A DNA stretch of 64,000 nt from Idiomarina rhizosphaerae (GCF_024159085.1 NZ_JAMZDE010000005.1:248001-312000); one strand, 5' to 3'. Positions 44,301 through 53,602 are shown, counted from the first letter of the stretch. Numbers and translations: made by a program. The notes: generated by a model from the sequence alone, not told the origin.

Positions 44301-44504
44301 GTTATCAGAAAGCCGTTCGCCTTCGCCAACTGCCGCCAGTACTTGAGATAATTGCTCAGTTAATGCTTCCGTTAATCGTTCATGACTATTCTCAACACTC
44401 AGTTTTTCAAAATCAGCAATTAGGCTTTCATCATGCGTTGAAAGCTCGTCTTTCACTGCTGAAGTTTGCAACAAGTCATAGATGCCACGGTACAAGCTAG
44501 ACAT
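41346..44504 (-). CDS. Phospholipase-D-like/DEAD-box helicase/DUF3427 protein
   Basis: The 1052-residue protein has three parts. A helical N-terminus leads to a PLD-like nuclease domain with one HxK motif (RLHAKAWMF, H228-K230) and the matching Asn249 in GSANLSG. An SF2 helicase core follows: AATGTGKT (356-363), DECHH (452-456), TATPERAD (478-485), and the C-terminal QQIGRGLRLHPEKESCLVLDFVG. The last 200 residues fit DUF3427 (CGPVTFIDSHGERPMNITWELKNKLP). Such proteins occur in anti-phage and genome-maintenance contexts; a single HKD implies a dimer for nuclease action. Its ATG lies within the recD stop (ATGTCTAG), eight-base overlap, with AGGAG upstream, making it the fourth cistron of the recCBD operon. 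Defence or repair function is inferred. Confidence 0.88.
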   Translation of the reverse strand: MSSLYRGIYDLLQTSAVKDELSTHDESLIADFEKLSVENSHERLTEALTEQLSQVLAAVGEGERLSDNEKLMAQVDLLNSLLQHARHQIRESTAETLIDEIVNPPQFLRSIYRKGEQPELPHISLSQPWLFTAGKDSPALLNELITELSSCDHVDILVSFITVSGVRKIYDVLKQITATDAEGHSKTSIRVLTTTYIGATEKNALDMLARLPNCEVRVSLDGRRTRLHAKAWMFERKTGFGSAYVGSANLSGAALMGGLEWTVKFTQHGQHNLYSRAKAHFETLWEDGEFQPYDPNNSQHVAALKDALSRESGGKNLPEHVITTFFDITPKPFQADILEQLDNERAHGRFKNLLVAATGTGKTVMAAFDYRRVCELEKGQPRLLFIAHREEILSQSLTTYRQILKDANFGDLLTGRHEPEQYDHLFATVQSLRSKKLLERYPANHWQVVVVDECHHIAAQSFDEVISRVEPKYLLGLTATPERADNKNILAYFDCRPDGSPSVQMRLWNALDQQLLAPFEYYACDDGQDYRQVNWKNGDGRSDLHNILSDNDARAQNVVRAWDEVVNNISHSRALAFCVDVDHARFMTRKFNDLGIPAALIYGESSREERASLPKKLANKEINVLVTVDLYNEGIDLPFVDTLLLLRPTQSVTLFQQQIGRGLRLHPEKESCLVLDFVGQHRAGFRFDVLYGAITGLTRKEVYDGVQNGFGKLPSGCYLQLQKEARESILGSLRQAINQRWDQLRNELNHFARIKGSNTVLLSEFISEQQLELTDIYRGNGNNTGWTNLKRAANLIAGDATEQETYLSTRFMSLLHIDDPEYLRLIEKATNRKEQIEWTDRAKQYAQMLAYQVDYQNERVVSGIDFIDSLHTEPEALNELNELARILDARTNYVFDSLPGLENTPLKLHASYQIREILTAVGFLNEQERRVFREGVLRFQDKKLELLFVTLDKADAVHEGVAYNDYAISREKFHWQSQNTASASTPTGHRYIESGTNGWQFQLFVRENKQSAYKACGPVTFIDSHGERPMNITWELKNKLPTRLYQAFSVLR

Positions 44505-46434
44505 TTTTGTCTCCTAAACTTAGCAACTTCCTCCCCACCAAACTCAACCGCTCTTTAGCCCGAGTAATTCCGGTATACAGCAGCTCTTTGCTTAGCACGG
44601 GGCTGTCGTGGTCGGGCATTACCATGATGGTGTGTTTGAATTCGGAGCCCTGAGATTTATGTACCGTCATGGCGTACACGGTTTCTATATGGGTGAGGCG
44701 ACTGGGCAGTACCCAACGCACGCCGTTATTTTCAGACTGACTGGCCTGGTCGGGAAAGGCGACGCGCAGATGACCGTGTTCAGGGTCTTTAAAGGTTAGG
44801 CCGATGTCGCCATTGTTCAGCTTCAGTCCGTAGTCGTTTTTGGTGACCATAACGGGACGGCCTTCGTACCAGGTGTTGGCGTTTACTCCGAGTATGTCAC
44901 CGACTTTTTGGTTAACGGCTTTTACGCCCCAGGGGCCTTCGCGCAGGGCGGTCAGAATTTGGAAGTTGCTTAGGTTTTGTAGGGCTTCCTGGGCAATATC
45001 GTTGATGTTGTTGGCATCTGTTGTTGCGTCGGTATTGTTCCTGACGTGTAACGTCAGGCTACCGGAGGTCAGGTTACGTTTAACCAAAGCTTCGAAGGCT
45101 GGGTCGTCTAAGCTGCTGACTTCGTACAGACTGACGGGGTAGTCTTCATCGGCGTGTTTGGCTTTTTCGAGCTCCTGCTTTGTTGCAGCGTTGTCTTGCT
45201 GGTTAATGGCGTTAGCCAGATCGGCAATAGGACCTTTGAAGCGGTAGCTTTTGCGGAATTTAACGACGTGTTGCAGGCGTTGTTCACCGCTTTCGTCAAT
45301 TAAGTCGCCTGGGAACTCGGGTGTGTCGGCTACTTGTTGCAACCACTGAGCGGTGTCTTTGTGGTAGTGGCCTTCATCAGCGCCTTCGCACAAGTTACCC
45401 AGCACGGCGCCGGCTTCTACGGAGGCAAGCTGATCTTTATCGCCTATCAGCACCAGCCGCGCATTTTTCGGTGTCGCTTTTAGCAGCGCGGTCATCATTT
45501 CAATGTCTATCATTGAGGCTTCGTCGACTATCACAACGTCGGTGCGCAGTGGGTTGTCGGCATGGTGTTTAAAGGCGCGCGAGTTCGGCTTTACGCCCAG
45601 CAGGCGGTGCAGGGTTTTACCTTCGGGCTTTATGGAGTCTAAGGCGTCTTTTAAGGTGGCGAGCTTTGTATCACCCCGCAGCCTATTCAGCTCGCTTTCT
45701 ATCGATTCGGTCAGCCGCGCGGCTGCCTTACCAGTAGGCGCTGCCAGCGATACGCGTAACGGAGGTAAACCGAGGAATAAGGTCTGATGCTGCAACGCTG
45801 TTAGCAAACGCACTACGGTGTAGGTTTTACCGGTGCCGGGCCCGCCGGTTATGACGCTAAAGCGGTTACGCACGGTGTTAGCGCAGGCCACGCGCTGCCA
45901 GTTAATCTCATCCGTCTTTTCACCACCTGCTTGAGCAAACAGCTTTGCCAAAGTGCTTTTCAGTAAGTCGTCATTGGTCACAGGTCGGTCGCTCATGCGC
46001 GCCTGCAGGTCGTTCTCTATAAAGGCTTCGTATTGCCAGTAGCGGCGCAAATACAGTTTGCCACCACTCAACACCAGTGGCTGGTTGCCTTTACCGTCGG
46101 CGTCTACGCAGTGGCTTTGGGTTAAAGCGGTTTCCACATTAGTACCAAACTGACGGAACAACTCGCTGGGAGTATCGCAGTTTGGTGAATAGCGGTTTTC
46201 GGGTGGTAAGTTCAGTACAGTTTCAGGTTCATTCTGCAGCGCCTTTATGTCAATGCTGGTATGTCCGCGACCGGCTTCGTGCGAGGCACACAGGGCTGCC
46301 AGTAACACTTCACTGCGCGTTTCTCCGGCTTGCTGCAAAAACTCGACAAAGGCCAGGTCTATTGAGCGTATCCAGCTGGCATCTCGCCACTCACGCAACG
46401 CATCAAATAAGGTGTTTAAGGTTACTTCTGTCAT
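44497..46434 (-). CDS. recD: Exonuclease V (RecBCD) subunit alpha, RecD
   Basis: The 645-residue SF1 5'-3' helicase has Walker A GGPGTGKT (197-204), motif II VDEASMIDIEMM, DKDQLASVEAGAVLGNL and the C-terminal YAMTVHKSQGSEFKH...LLYTGITRAKERLSLVG. RecD is the fast motor of RecBCD, which degrades linear DNA to Chi sites and loads RecA. It is slightly longer than E. coli RecD (608). Part of the excess is residues 459-465, encoded by a REP palindrome read in frame. Its start overlaps recB by four bases, and its stop overlaps the helicase start. Confidence 0.96.
   Translation of the reverse strand: MTEVTLNTLFDALREWRDASWIRSIDLAFVEFLQQAGETRSEVLLAALCASHEAGRGHTSIDIKALQNEPETVLNLPPENRYSPNCDTPSELFRQFGTNVETALTQSHCVDADGKGNQPLVLSGGKLYLRRYWQYEAFIENDLQARMSDRPVTNDDLLKSTLAKLFAQAGGEKTDEINWQRVACANTVRNRFSVITGGPGTGKTYTVVRLLTALQHQTLFLGLPPLRVSLAAPTGKAAARLTESIESELNRLRGDTKLATLKDALDSIKPEGKTLHRLLGVKPNSRAFKHHADNPLRTDVVIVDEASMIDIEMMTALLKATPKNARLVLIGDKDQLASVEAGAVLGNLCEGADEGHYHKDTAQWLQQVADTPEFPGDLIDESGEQRLQHVVKFRKSYRFKGPIADLANAINQQDNAATKQELEKAKHADEDYPVSLYEVSSLDDPAFEALVKRNLTSGSLTLHVRNNTDATTDANNINDIAQEALQNLSNFQILTALREGPWGVKAVNQKVGDILGVNANTWYEGRPVMVTKNDYGLKLNNGDIGLTFKDPEHGHLRVAFPDQASQSENNGVRWVLPSRLTHIETVYAMTVHKSQGSEFKHTIMVMPDHDSPVLSKELLYTGITRAKERLSLVGRKLLSLGDKNV
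45040..45062 (-). repeat. REP element inside the recD coding sequence
   Basis: On the coding strand a GTAG head is followed by CCTGACGT-TAC-ACGTCAGG, the same family as the REPs at 11682-12991. It is read as (G)SLTLHVR, residues 458-465 of RecD, between KRNLTSG and NNTDATTDANN, with no frame break. Confidence 0.85.
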
Positions 46435-49400
46435 ACCGGCTCCGACTCTCTACCTGAAAAATCCGTACCCGCAAAAAGCGTATCCAGCTGCTCTATTAAC
46501 TCCCGTGGCGGCCTGTCACAAAATGCCCCGCCGGTTTCCGCCCTATGCCCACGCAAGAACAGATACACGGCACCGCCTACATGGGTATCGTAGTCGTAGT
46601 CACTGCCTAACCGCGCTTTTAACAGGCGATGCAGTGCCAGGGTGTAAATGACGTATTGCAGGTCATAGCGGCTGTGCAGTATTTTCTCGCGCATGGCTTG
46701 CTCGGTATAAGCGTGATCGTCTTCGCCAAGCCAGTTCGACTTATAATCCGCCACGTAATACTGCCCATTATGCTCAAACACCAAATCGATAAAACCTTTT
46801 AGCATGCCGTTCAGCACATTAGGTTCCAGCGCAGGGCGTTCGTGCCCCGGCAGAATGTGTTCGTGAACCAGAGCATCCAGCCTTTGTGCGTTAACTTCAC
46901 TGGCACCGAACCAGAATTCCGGCTCGGCTTTGTATTGCTCCAGTGCGCTTAAGCTAATGCGGTCACCACTGTCATTAATTGGGAATTGGTTATGCAAATA
47001 GGCGTCCAGCCAATGCTCCAGGCTGTTTTGATGTTCCTGCCAATAAGGGCTGACACAAAAGCCTTGTACCAGCTCGGTACGCTCGGCGGCGTTACCCGCA
47101 ATCTGCGCAAAACCAATATTGGCCGACTCTTCCAGCAGGTTATGTAAAAACGTACCCGGCCCCGCGCCTTTGGGTAAATGATGAATACTGTCCGGGCTCG
47201 GCTCAGCGGCACTGGCAACTTCTGCCTCGTCATCGTCACGCTCGTCCAACAGGTTCATTTCATCGGGCGACTGCGGTGCTTGCACGCTTTTTGTCACGGC
47301 GCCTTCGTACTTCAGCGCACTGTAACTGGCCACCCACCAACGCTCCAGTTTACGGTCTTCGGGCATGCTGCGTGGTGTCAGCTTCGGTGTTGTTTGCTCC
47401 TGCTCCAGCGCACGGACTAAAGGCTCGTCGTCTTCCAATCGCGTTAACTGCGTATGCTGTGCCTGCTGCCAACGTTCGCTAACTTCGTTGTACAGCTCAT
47501 CGGTTAACGACTCGCCGCCGTTCAGCAGATAAAAAAGTGGGTTGTTGCGATGCTCTTTCACCGCTTCCAGCGCAATAAAAGTCGCGTATTGCGCGCGGGT
47601 AAAGGCCACATACATTTTGCGTAAGTCTTCCGCGAGGATCTCATTACTTAATCGCTGTTTGTTGTCGTCGTCTTTTGACCACAGTACTTGTAGCTCACCG
47701 TTCTCATCGTGGTACACCGCTGGCGGTTTTATCCGGTAGGCTTCCGCCTGGGTGTACGCCACAAAGGGCATAAACACCAACGGGTACTGCAGGCCTTTCG
47801 ACTTATGAATGGTGATAATTTTTATCAGTTCATCGTCACTTTCTAAGCGCAGTTGCTGCTCGTCACTCTGAGTGCGGCTGTTGCTGCCAAAGCCGTGGCG
47901 CTCATTTACCTGTTCGGCAAAATGGTTCACCAGCGCCGGAATACCGTCCAGTACCAGACTCTGCTGTTGCAGCAGCTCAGCAATGTGCAGCACGTCGGAC
48001 AGTTGGCGTTCGCCATGAATGCGGTCTTCCAGCAGCTTCGCTGGCACCTGATGGTCGTGCAGCAAGCTGTGCAACATGGCCAGTACGCCCTGTCGCTGCC
48101 ACTGGTCGTGATAACTTAAAAACTGCTCTACCCGTTCTTCCCACTCACGTTCGTGGCTGTGAATATGTTCCAACTCGCTCAGCGGCAGGCCAAGCAACTG
48201 TGTCGCCAGGGCACTGCGTATCAGCGACGGGTCGCGCGGCTCGGCGCAGGCACTCACCAGCGCCAGTAAGTCTTTGGCAACGCGCTGCGCAAATACCGAT
48301 TCCCGGTCCGACAAATAAACGCTTTTTAGCCCGCGGTCACTCAGCGCCTTTTTAATGGCATTGGCTTCGTTAAAGTTGTTCACCAGAACCGCAATGTCAT
48401 TGGTTTTTACCCGCTGCTCGAGTTTATCGTCGTCGTTGTAATAACCTGCCTGAGGATCATTAAGCAGGGAGGCAATCAAGTTAGCGTGATGGTTCGCCGC
48501 AGCGCGGAAGAACGTGTCTTTATTGCGTTTTTCTTCACCGGATACTGACCACAGAAGCGCCGGTGCGGTTTTTAAATTGCTGGATAACAGGCAGTGCTTG
48601 AAAGTGCGCTTTAGCCCGTTCGCACCCACCGGGTTAAAGGGCAGCTGGTTTTCTTCTTCAGTCTTAAACAGAAAAGCACCGCGCGGCAGCTCTTCGGCAC
48701 GCTCAAACAGGGCATTAACGCTGTCCACCATGGCCTGCGACGAACGGAAGTTTCGTGCCAGATTATAATGCCGGCCTTCGGTATCGCGCCGGGCTTTCAA
48801 GTAGGTGTAAATATCGGCGTTACGGAAGCTGTAAATGGCCTGTTTCGGGTCGCCAATCAAGAAAATACCGGTGCCCGCGTGCGGCTCTGCCAAATTGTAA
48901 ATACGGTTAAAAATCTCGTACTGCACCGGGTCGGTGTCCTGAAATTCGTCCACCATAGCCACCGGATACTGCTTACGAATAGCCGCCGCTAAGGCTTCGC
49001 CGCTGGGTCCTTTCAGTGCATCACGTAAACGGGTGAGCATGTCATCGTGGCCCATTTCGGCACGCTGATTCTGCAGTTCAGCAAAACGGCTGCTCACCCA
49101 GAAAGCGGCGTGTTGTTTTACTTTGGCCAGCTCTTCCTGCTGCTGCACTTTGCTGCGCTTAATGCGCTCCTGCAGCTCGCCTAAAACAACCCAGCTGTCG
49201 GGCATACCGCCAAGTTTGGCCTCAGCGAACGTCTGTAACTCGTCGGTGCTAATGTTTTTCCAGTTAGCCGCGGTGGCGTCGGGCTCAACCAGGTCAGGAT
49301 CGCCACACCAGTCCGCAAATTTCTGAAACTGCTTAAGTTTGGTTGCTGCACCCTTCGCTTGTGAGGTTTTATCAACCAGTTCCTGAACAATAGGCGCAAT

Positions 49401-50138
49401 TTCCTGCTTTATAGCCGCCATTCGCTGCTGATGCGAACTTTCCGCTTCTTTCAGCAAACTGTGCAAGTCACCATTGACCGGTGCCTGTCCGCTTTTACTT
49501 AAGCTGTAAGTGAGCCCTAACAAGGCTTCGGGTGACTTAAAGTCTTCCAGCAACCGGGCGCTGAGTTCAGCATCGGCCGGATAAATAAAGCGGCGGAAAT
49601 AGTCTTCGGCCGCTTGCAGGCGCAGCTCTTCGTTGTCGGTTTCAACGTCCTGGCTGAACAAACTGCCGCTGGCAAAGGCGTGTTCTTTCAACATCGACTG
49701 GCACCAGCCGTGAATGGTTTTCACCGCGGCCTCGTCCATGGATTGCGAGGCTAAATCCAGCAGTCGTGCCAGATGCATCAGGTTTTGCCCTTGCGCCGCG
49801 CAGTCTTCGCGCAGACTGGCTAAGAAAGGGTCGCCTTCTACGGCTTCCGGGTCACGGAAGTAGGCGGCGGCTTGCGCCAACCGCGCGCGAATACGATCGC
49901 TCAGCTCTTCAGTGGCGGCTTTGGTAAAGGTCATGACCAAAATGTTTTTCGGTACCAGCTCACGTTCAAACGCAGTTTCATCCGTACCACTATGCGAGCC
50001 ATGACCAATCACCAGACGCACATAAAGCGCGGCAATGGTGTAAGTTTTACCGGTACCGGCGCTGGCCTCAATGAGTCGGCTGCTGTTCAGCGGAAAGTCG
50101 AGCGGATTCTCTAAGGTATGAGAAGACAACTGGCTCAT
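46431..50138 (-). CDS. recB: Exonuclease V (RecBCD) subunit beta, RecB
   Basis: The 1235-residue protein carries an SF1A 3'-5' helicase (Walker A ASAGTGKT 25-32; VDEFQDTDPVQYEIF; FLIGDPKQAIYSFRNAD; ITIHKSKGLQYPLVFMP; LYVAFTRAQY-type motif) and a C-terminal PD-(D/E)XK nuclease (GFIDLVFEHNGQYYVADYKSNWLG, with the catalytic D...DYK residues intact). It combines with RecC and RecD into the DNA-end-processing machine used in recombinational repair and phage DNA destruction. Length matches E. coli RecB (1180) closely. Four-base overlaps join it to recC upstream and recD downstream. Confidence 0.97.
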   Translation of the reverse strand: MSQLSSHTLENPLDFPLNSSRLIEASAGTGKTYTIAALYVRLVIGHGSHSGTDETAFERELVPKNILVMTFTKAATEELSDRIRARLAQAAAYFRDPEAVEGDPFLASLREDCAAQGQNLMHLARLLDLASQSMDEAAVKTIHGWCQSMLKEHAFASGSLFSQDVETDNEELRLQAAEDYFRRFIYPADAELSARLLEDFKSPEALLGLTYSLSKSGQAPVNGDLHSLLKEAESSHQQRMAAIKQEIAPIVQELVDKTSQAKGAATKLKQFQKFADWCGDPDLVEPDATAANWKNISTDELQTFAEAKLGGMPDSWVVLGELQERIKRSKVQQQEELAKVKQHAAFWVSSRFAELQNQRAEMGHDDMLTRLRDALKGPSGEALAAAIRKQYPVAMVDEFQDTDPVQYEIFNRIYNLAEPHAGTGIFLIGDPKQAIYSFRNADIYTYLKARRDTEGRHYNLARNFRSSQAMVDSVNALFERAEELPRGAFLFKTEEENQLPFNPVGANGLKRTFKHCLLSSNLKTAPALLWSVSGEEKRNKDTFFRAAANHHANLIASLLNDPQAGYYNDDDKLEQRVKTNDIAVLVNNFNEANAIKKALSDRGLKSVYLSDRESVFAQRVAKDLLALVSACAEPRDPSLIRSALATQLLGLPLSELEHIHSHEREWEERVEQFLSYHDQWQRQGVLAMLHSLLHDHQVPAKLLEDRIHGERQLSDVLHIAELLQQQSLVLDGIPALVNHFAEQVNERHGFGSNSRTQSDEQQLRLESDDELIKIITIHKSKGLQYPLVFMPFVAYTQAEAYRIKPPAVYHDENGELQVLWSKDDDNKQRLSNEILAEDLRKMYVAFTRAQYATFIALEAVKEHRNNPLFYLLNGGESLTDELYNEVSERWQQAQHTQLTRLEDDEPLVRALEQEQTTPKLTPRSMPEDRKLERWWVASYSALKYEGAVTKSVQAPQSPDEMNLLDERDDDEAEVASAAEPSPDSIHHLPKGAGPGTFLHNLLEESANIGFAQIAGNAAERTELVQGFCVSPYWQEHQNSLEHWLDAYLHNQFPINDSGDRISLSALEQYKAEPEFWFGASEVNAQRLDALVHEHILPGHERPALEPNVLNGMLKGFIDLVFEHNGQYYVADYKSNWLGEDDHAYTEQAMREKILHSRYDLQYVIYTLALHRLLKARLGSDYDYDTHVGGAVYLFLRGHRAETGGAFCDRPPRELIEQLDTLFAGTDFSGRESEPV

Positions 50139-53100
50139 GATTTATCCTCCGGTACCAGAGTTAAGCGCATAGGGTCATAGAGTTCGTCCATAAAACGGCG
50201 GAAGTGCGGTGATGCCTGAATGGCTTCGTAACTCTCGGCAACGCGCCCGCAATAATCGCTTTTGGTGACCAGCGCCGGGTCTTGAAAGCCGTCTTCTTCG
50301 TACTTCTGCCGCGCTGCTTCATGCGCCAGCGTCTCATCATGCTCGTTCTTGTCCAGAGCATTGAGCCAGGTCATACCCACGTCCAGATGCATGGGCTGCG
50401 GCTGCTGCGCTGACAGGGCCACCAAATCCAGAATTTGCTCCAGTTGTTGCACCGCAAGCTCAGCCGGCACTGGTGCCACCTGCAACTGACACCCGCCTTT
50501 GGACACAATTAAAAGCCGTGTCGGCTTTTGTAAATTTAACAGCAACAAACCAAGGTAAAACGCGCTGGCGTGTTTCCAGCCGCCACTATTTATGCCTTTG
50601 CCATTTTTAGCGGCAATATTGCTGGCGGAGGTGACCACCCACAAACGCCCACCGCTTTCATTGCTGTGCAGCCCGGTTACCGTGTCATCAATAGTCAACC
50701 CACTGTGCTCAAAAAGCACCTCAACCGGAAACTCATTCACACCCGAGTAACCGGCAATGCTCTGCTGATAGGTTTCCAGTATCTCCAGGGACTGCTCCAG
50801 CAACTGGAAACCATTTTGCTCGGCTATTGCGCCAATACCCAAAGCCCCTTCGCGTTTAATACGGTTCAACTCTTTTAATAGCGAGGCTTCAATGCCAGCC
50901 CCGCCCAACAGCGCCCGCTTGCCCGCATCCACCAGGCGCGTGGTTAACGACCAGCTTTGTAAGCTATCCATGACAAAGGCTTCGCTGTCGTCCAAATCTT
51001 CACTGTTGCGGCTAAAGTAGGTGTCCAGCCGCCAGTTAAAGTACAGTCGCGCGGGCTCTTCAATAAAGCGTTTAATGTCGTTAATGCTCAGGGTGCGTTC
51101 CAGTTCGTCGTCTGTGGCAGTCGCCGAGCCCGTGCGGCTCGCAGAAGCCACCATGCCCCGATGCGCCTGCGCCCATTCACTGGCATAAGTAAAGTATTCC
51201 GGGTCTTCCTGACTAAAGTAATACGGGTTAAACGGCTGTAATTTGTGCTCAACGGTCAGGCTGTTAATGTCCACTTCCCAGCCCTGCTGCAGGTGATCAC
51301 GCAGTTGCGCCACCAGCACCGACGGTGTGCGCTCGCTGTTGTCTTTGGCGCTATAGCCCACCCAGCTTAAGTAAAAACAGTCGCGGGCTGAAAGCATCGC
51401 TTCCAGGAACAAATAGCGGTCATCGTCACGACGCGAACGGTCACCGGGGCGGTAACGGTCGGTCATTAAATCAAAGTCGACACGCGGTGTTGAACGTGGG
51501 TAATCACTTTCATTCATACCCAGCACACACACGTACTTAAACGGAATGGCCCGCATGGGCATTAAGGTGGCAAAATTCACCGCGCCCGCCAAAAAGCGTT
51601 GATTCAGATTCTGCTGGTCTACGCGCTCCAGCCAGGCGTCTTTAAATATCGGCAGGCGCAGTTGTGATTCGTTATCCGCTTCTACGCAAATATCCCGCAG
51701 TTGATACAGCTCGTCACCCAGCTTAGCTAACAGTAAGCGATCACTGTCTTCTTCGGCCTCGAAAAACTGTTCCAGTAGCCACTCGCCCTGAGTGACCCAC
51801 TCCGGTAAGGTGTGTTCACCCTGCGCGTGCTGCCACCATTGTTCCAGGGTGCGAACCACGTCCGCCAAACAGCCCACCAGCGCGGCACTTAGCCCGGCCA
51901 CTTCGGTGTAGGGTTCTACGTTAGCCCAGGGGGAGTCGCTTTCTAAGCCAACGTCGGCCAAATCGCCCATAGCGTAACCGGCTATCATGCGTTTTAAACC
52001 AAACCACCAACTGTTGGTTTCTTCCGCTGCCGGCATATAAAATTGCCCGCGCTGCTCGGCATTCAGCCCCCAGCGCGCGCCGGCTTCTTTTACCCAACGC
52101 TTTAACTGCGGCAGGTCATCGTCACTCATGTCAAAGCGTTGCTGCACCGCCGGAACCGACAGCAAATTGAATAAGTCAGTCTGGGTAAAACGCAGTTGGT
52201 CAACTTGCAGTAATAGCTCCACCGCTATCATTAACGGTCGTTGGTGACGCTCACCCTGATCGGCAATGGTATAAGGAATGGCGCGCGAGTCACGCTCACC
52301 AAACCGGTTGTGATAGCGACCAAATACCGCATCAATGTAGGGCGCGTAGGTGTTGACGTCGGGCAACATCACCATGATGTCGCGCGGTTTTAAGTCCGGG
52401 TCTTTCGCAAAGGCATCCAGTAGCTGGTCATGCAGTACTTCCAACTCGCGCTGCGGGCTGTGGCAGACATGAAACTGCAGTGACTTATCGGCCGCATTAG
52501 GCGCAGGCCAAAGCTCGCGGGTTTCCTGCACCGGGCGCAGGTTTAAAATATCGTCCTGCAGCTGGGCTAATAAATGGTCGGTGTTGTGGGGTTCAAACAG
52601 TTCCAGCTTAATGGTGTTAAAGGCTTCCTGTTTGGCCAGGGTTTCATCGTATAAGTCCAGCAGGCGAATGTAGTCCCGCCCCTGCTTACCCCAGGACGCC
52701 AGCAACGGATGCGCCAGCTGATGCAGTTCGTCGTCATTGGGGTCGTCGGGCAGTTCTGGTTTATGTTTTAAGCGCGAAGAGGCTTTGACCGCCTGCCGCA
52801 ACGCCTCTTTGCCATCGACAATATCCGCCCAGTGGTATTGCGACGGGTTATGCACACACAACAGAATTTGGGTATAGCCTTTTATGGCATCCAACACCTG
52901 CAGCATTTGCTGCGGCAGCGAGGAAATGCCAAACACCACCACACGTGGCGGCAGACCTGCCGGACGTTCAGTTAACGCCTTTGCGGTGTCAATAAAGCGC
53001 TGATGCAGCTCCGCCCGGTTATTCCAGTAGTCATCTATGCCAATGTCGTTACTGACTGCACGCCACAATTCCGGCTGCCACAACTGTTCGGCTTCAACCA

Positions 53101-53602
53101 GCTGCTCGTGTTCCAGTACATCCTGACCGCGCACCCAGTTGTCTAGCCAGTCAGCACGGTACACCGCGTACTGATCAAATAAATCGGCCAACCGCCCGCT
53201 CAGCTGATACAGCTTACGTCCGTCGTTGTCGTCGGAAGTGTAGTGCTTAAGCGGTGCAAAGTGCGGGTTGTGCTCAATAAGTTCAGGCAAAAGACGCATT
53301 AACCGCCAGGTTAAGCGATCTTTGTCAAAGGGGGAGGTTTTAGGAATATCATCGCCGAGAACGGCTCTATAAGCTTTCCATTGAAAACGCGCCGGCAGGG
53401 TGACGTCTATCATGGCGGCAATGCCGCTCGCCTGGGCTAAGTTAATTTTCAACCACTGGGCAATACCGTTGCTTTGCACCAGCACGGTTTCCTGCTCCAG
53501 CGGCGCCAGCGGGTAGTTTTGGGTGAATGTAACCGCCACATCGGTTAAGTCTTCCAGCCGATGTCCATGCGCGACAATAAAGCCGGGGGTCAATTCATTC
53601 AC
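50135..53602 (-). CDS. recC: Exonuclease V (RecBCD) subunit gamma, RecC
   Basis: The 1155-residue protein matches RecC: N-terminal HGHRLEDLTDVAVTFTQNYPLAPLEQETVLVQSNGIAQWLKINLAQASGIAA, then AVFGRYHNRFGERDSRAIPYTIADQG, PMRAIPFKYVCVLGMNESDYPRSTPRVDFDLM and SWVGYSAKDNSERTPSVLV. RecC is an inactivated helicase/nuclease that splits the DNA ends and reads Chi. The start is GTG (53602), preceded by AGGGAGAG; an ATG two bases downstream is out of frame. It leads the operon recC-recB-recD-helicase. No obvious promoter or terminator was seen in the 90-base gap to the glycosyltransferase gene. Confidence 0.96.
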   Translation of the reverse strand: MNELTPGFIVAHGHRLEDLTDVAVTFTQNYPLAPLEQETVLVQSNGIAQWLKINLAQASGIAAMIDVTLPARFQWKAYRAVLGDDIPKTSPFDKDRLTWRLMRLLPELIEHNPHFAPLKHYTSDDNDGRKLYQLSGRLADLFDQYAVYRADWLDNWVRGQDVLEHEQLVEAEQLWQPELWRAVSNDIGIDDYWNNRAELHQRFIDTAKALTERPAGLPPRVVVFGISSLPQQMLQVLDAIKGYTQILLCVHNPSQYHWADIVDGKEALRQAVKASSRLKHKPELPDDPNDDELHQLAHPLLASWGKQGRDYIRLLDLYDETLAKQEAFNTIKLELFEPHNTDHLLAQLQDDILNLRPVQETRELWPAPNAADKSLQFHVCHSPQRELEVLHDQLLDAFAKDPDLKPRDIMVMLPDVNTYAPYIDAVFGRYHNRFGERDSRAIPYTIADQGERHQRPLMIAVELLLQVDQLRFTQTDLFNLLSVPAVQQRFDMSDDDLPQLKRWVKEAGARWGLNAEQRGQFYMPAAEETNSWWFGLKRMIAGYAMGDLADVGLESDSPWANVEPYTEVAGLSAALVGCLADVVRTLEQWWQHAQGEHTLPEWVTQGEWLLEQFFEAEEDSDRLLLAKLGDELYQLRDICVEADNESQLRLPIFKDAWLERVDQQNLNQRFLAGAVNFATLMPMRAIPFKYVCVLGMNESDYPRSTPRVDFDLMTDRYRPGDRSRRDDDRYLFLEAMLSARDCFYLSWVGYSAKDNSERTPSVLVAQLRDHLQQGWEVDINSLTVEHKLQPFNPYYFSQEDPEYFTYASEWAQAHRGMVASASRTGSATATDDELERTLSINDIKRFIEEPARLYFNWRLDTYFSRNSEDLDDSEAFVMDSLQSWSLTTRLVDAGKRALLGGAGIEASLLKELNRIKREGALGIGAIAEQNGFQLLEQSLEILETYQQSIAGYSGVNEFPVEVLFEHSGLTIDDTVTGLHSNESGGRLWVVTSASNIAAKNGKGINSGGWKHASAFYLGLLLLNLQKPTRLLIVSKGGCQLQVAPVPAELAVQQLEQILDLVALSAQQPQPMHLDVGMTWLNALDKNEHDETLAHEAARQKYEEDGFQDPALVTKSDYCGRVAESYEAIQASPHFRRFMDELYDPMRLTLVPEDKS

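Noticed and set aside
45040-45062. Sequencing or assembly error in recD
   Set aside because: The frame is kept on both sides and the bases match the REP family exactly, so insertion is more likely than error.
46247-46651. 134-codon open frame antisense to recB/recD
   Set aside because: Spans two confident genes on the other strand and has no recognisable features.
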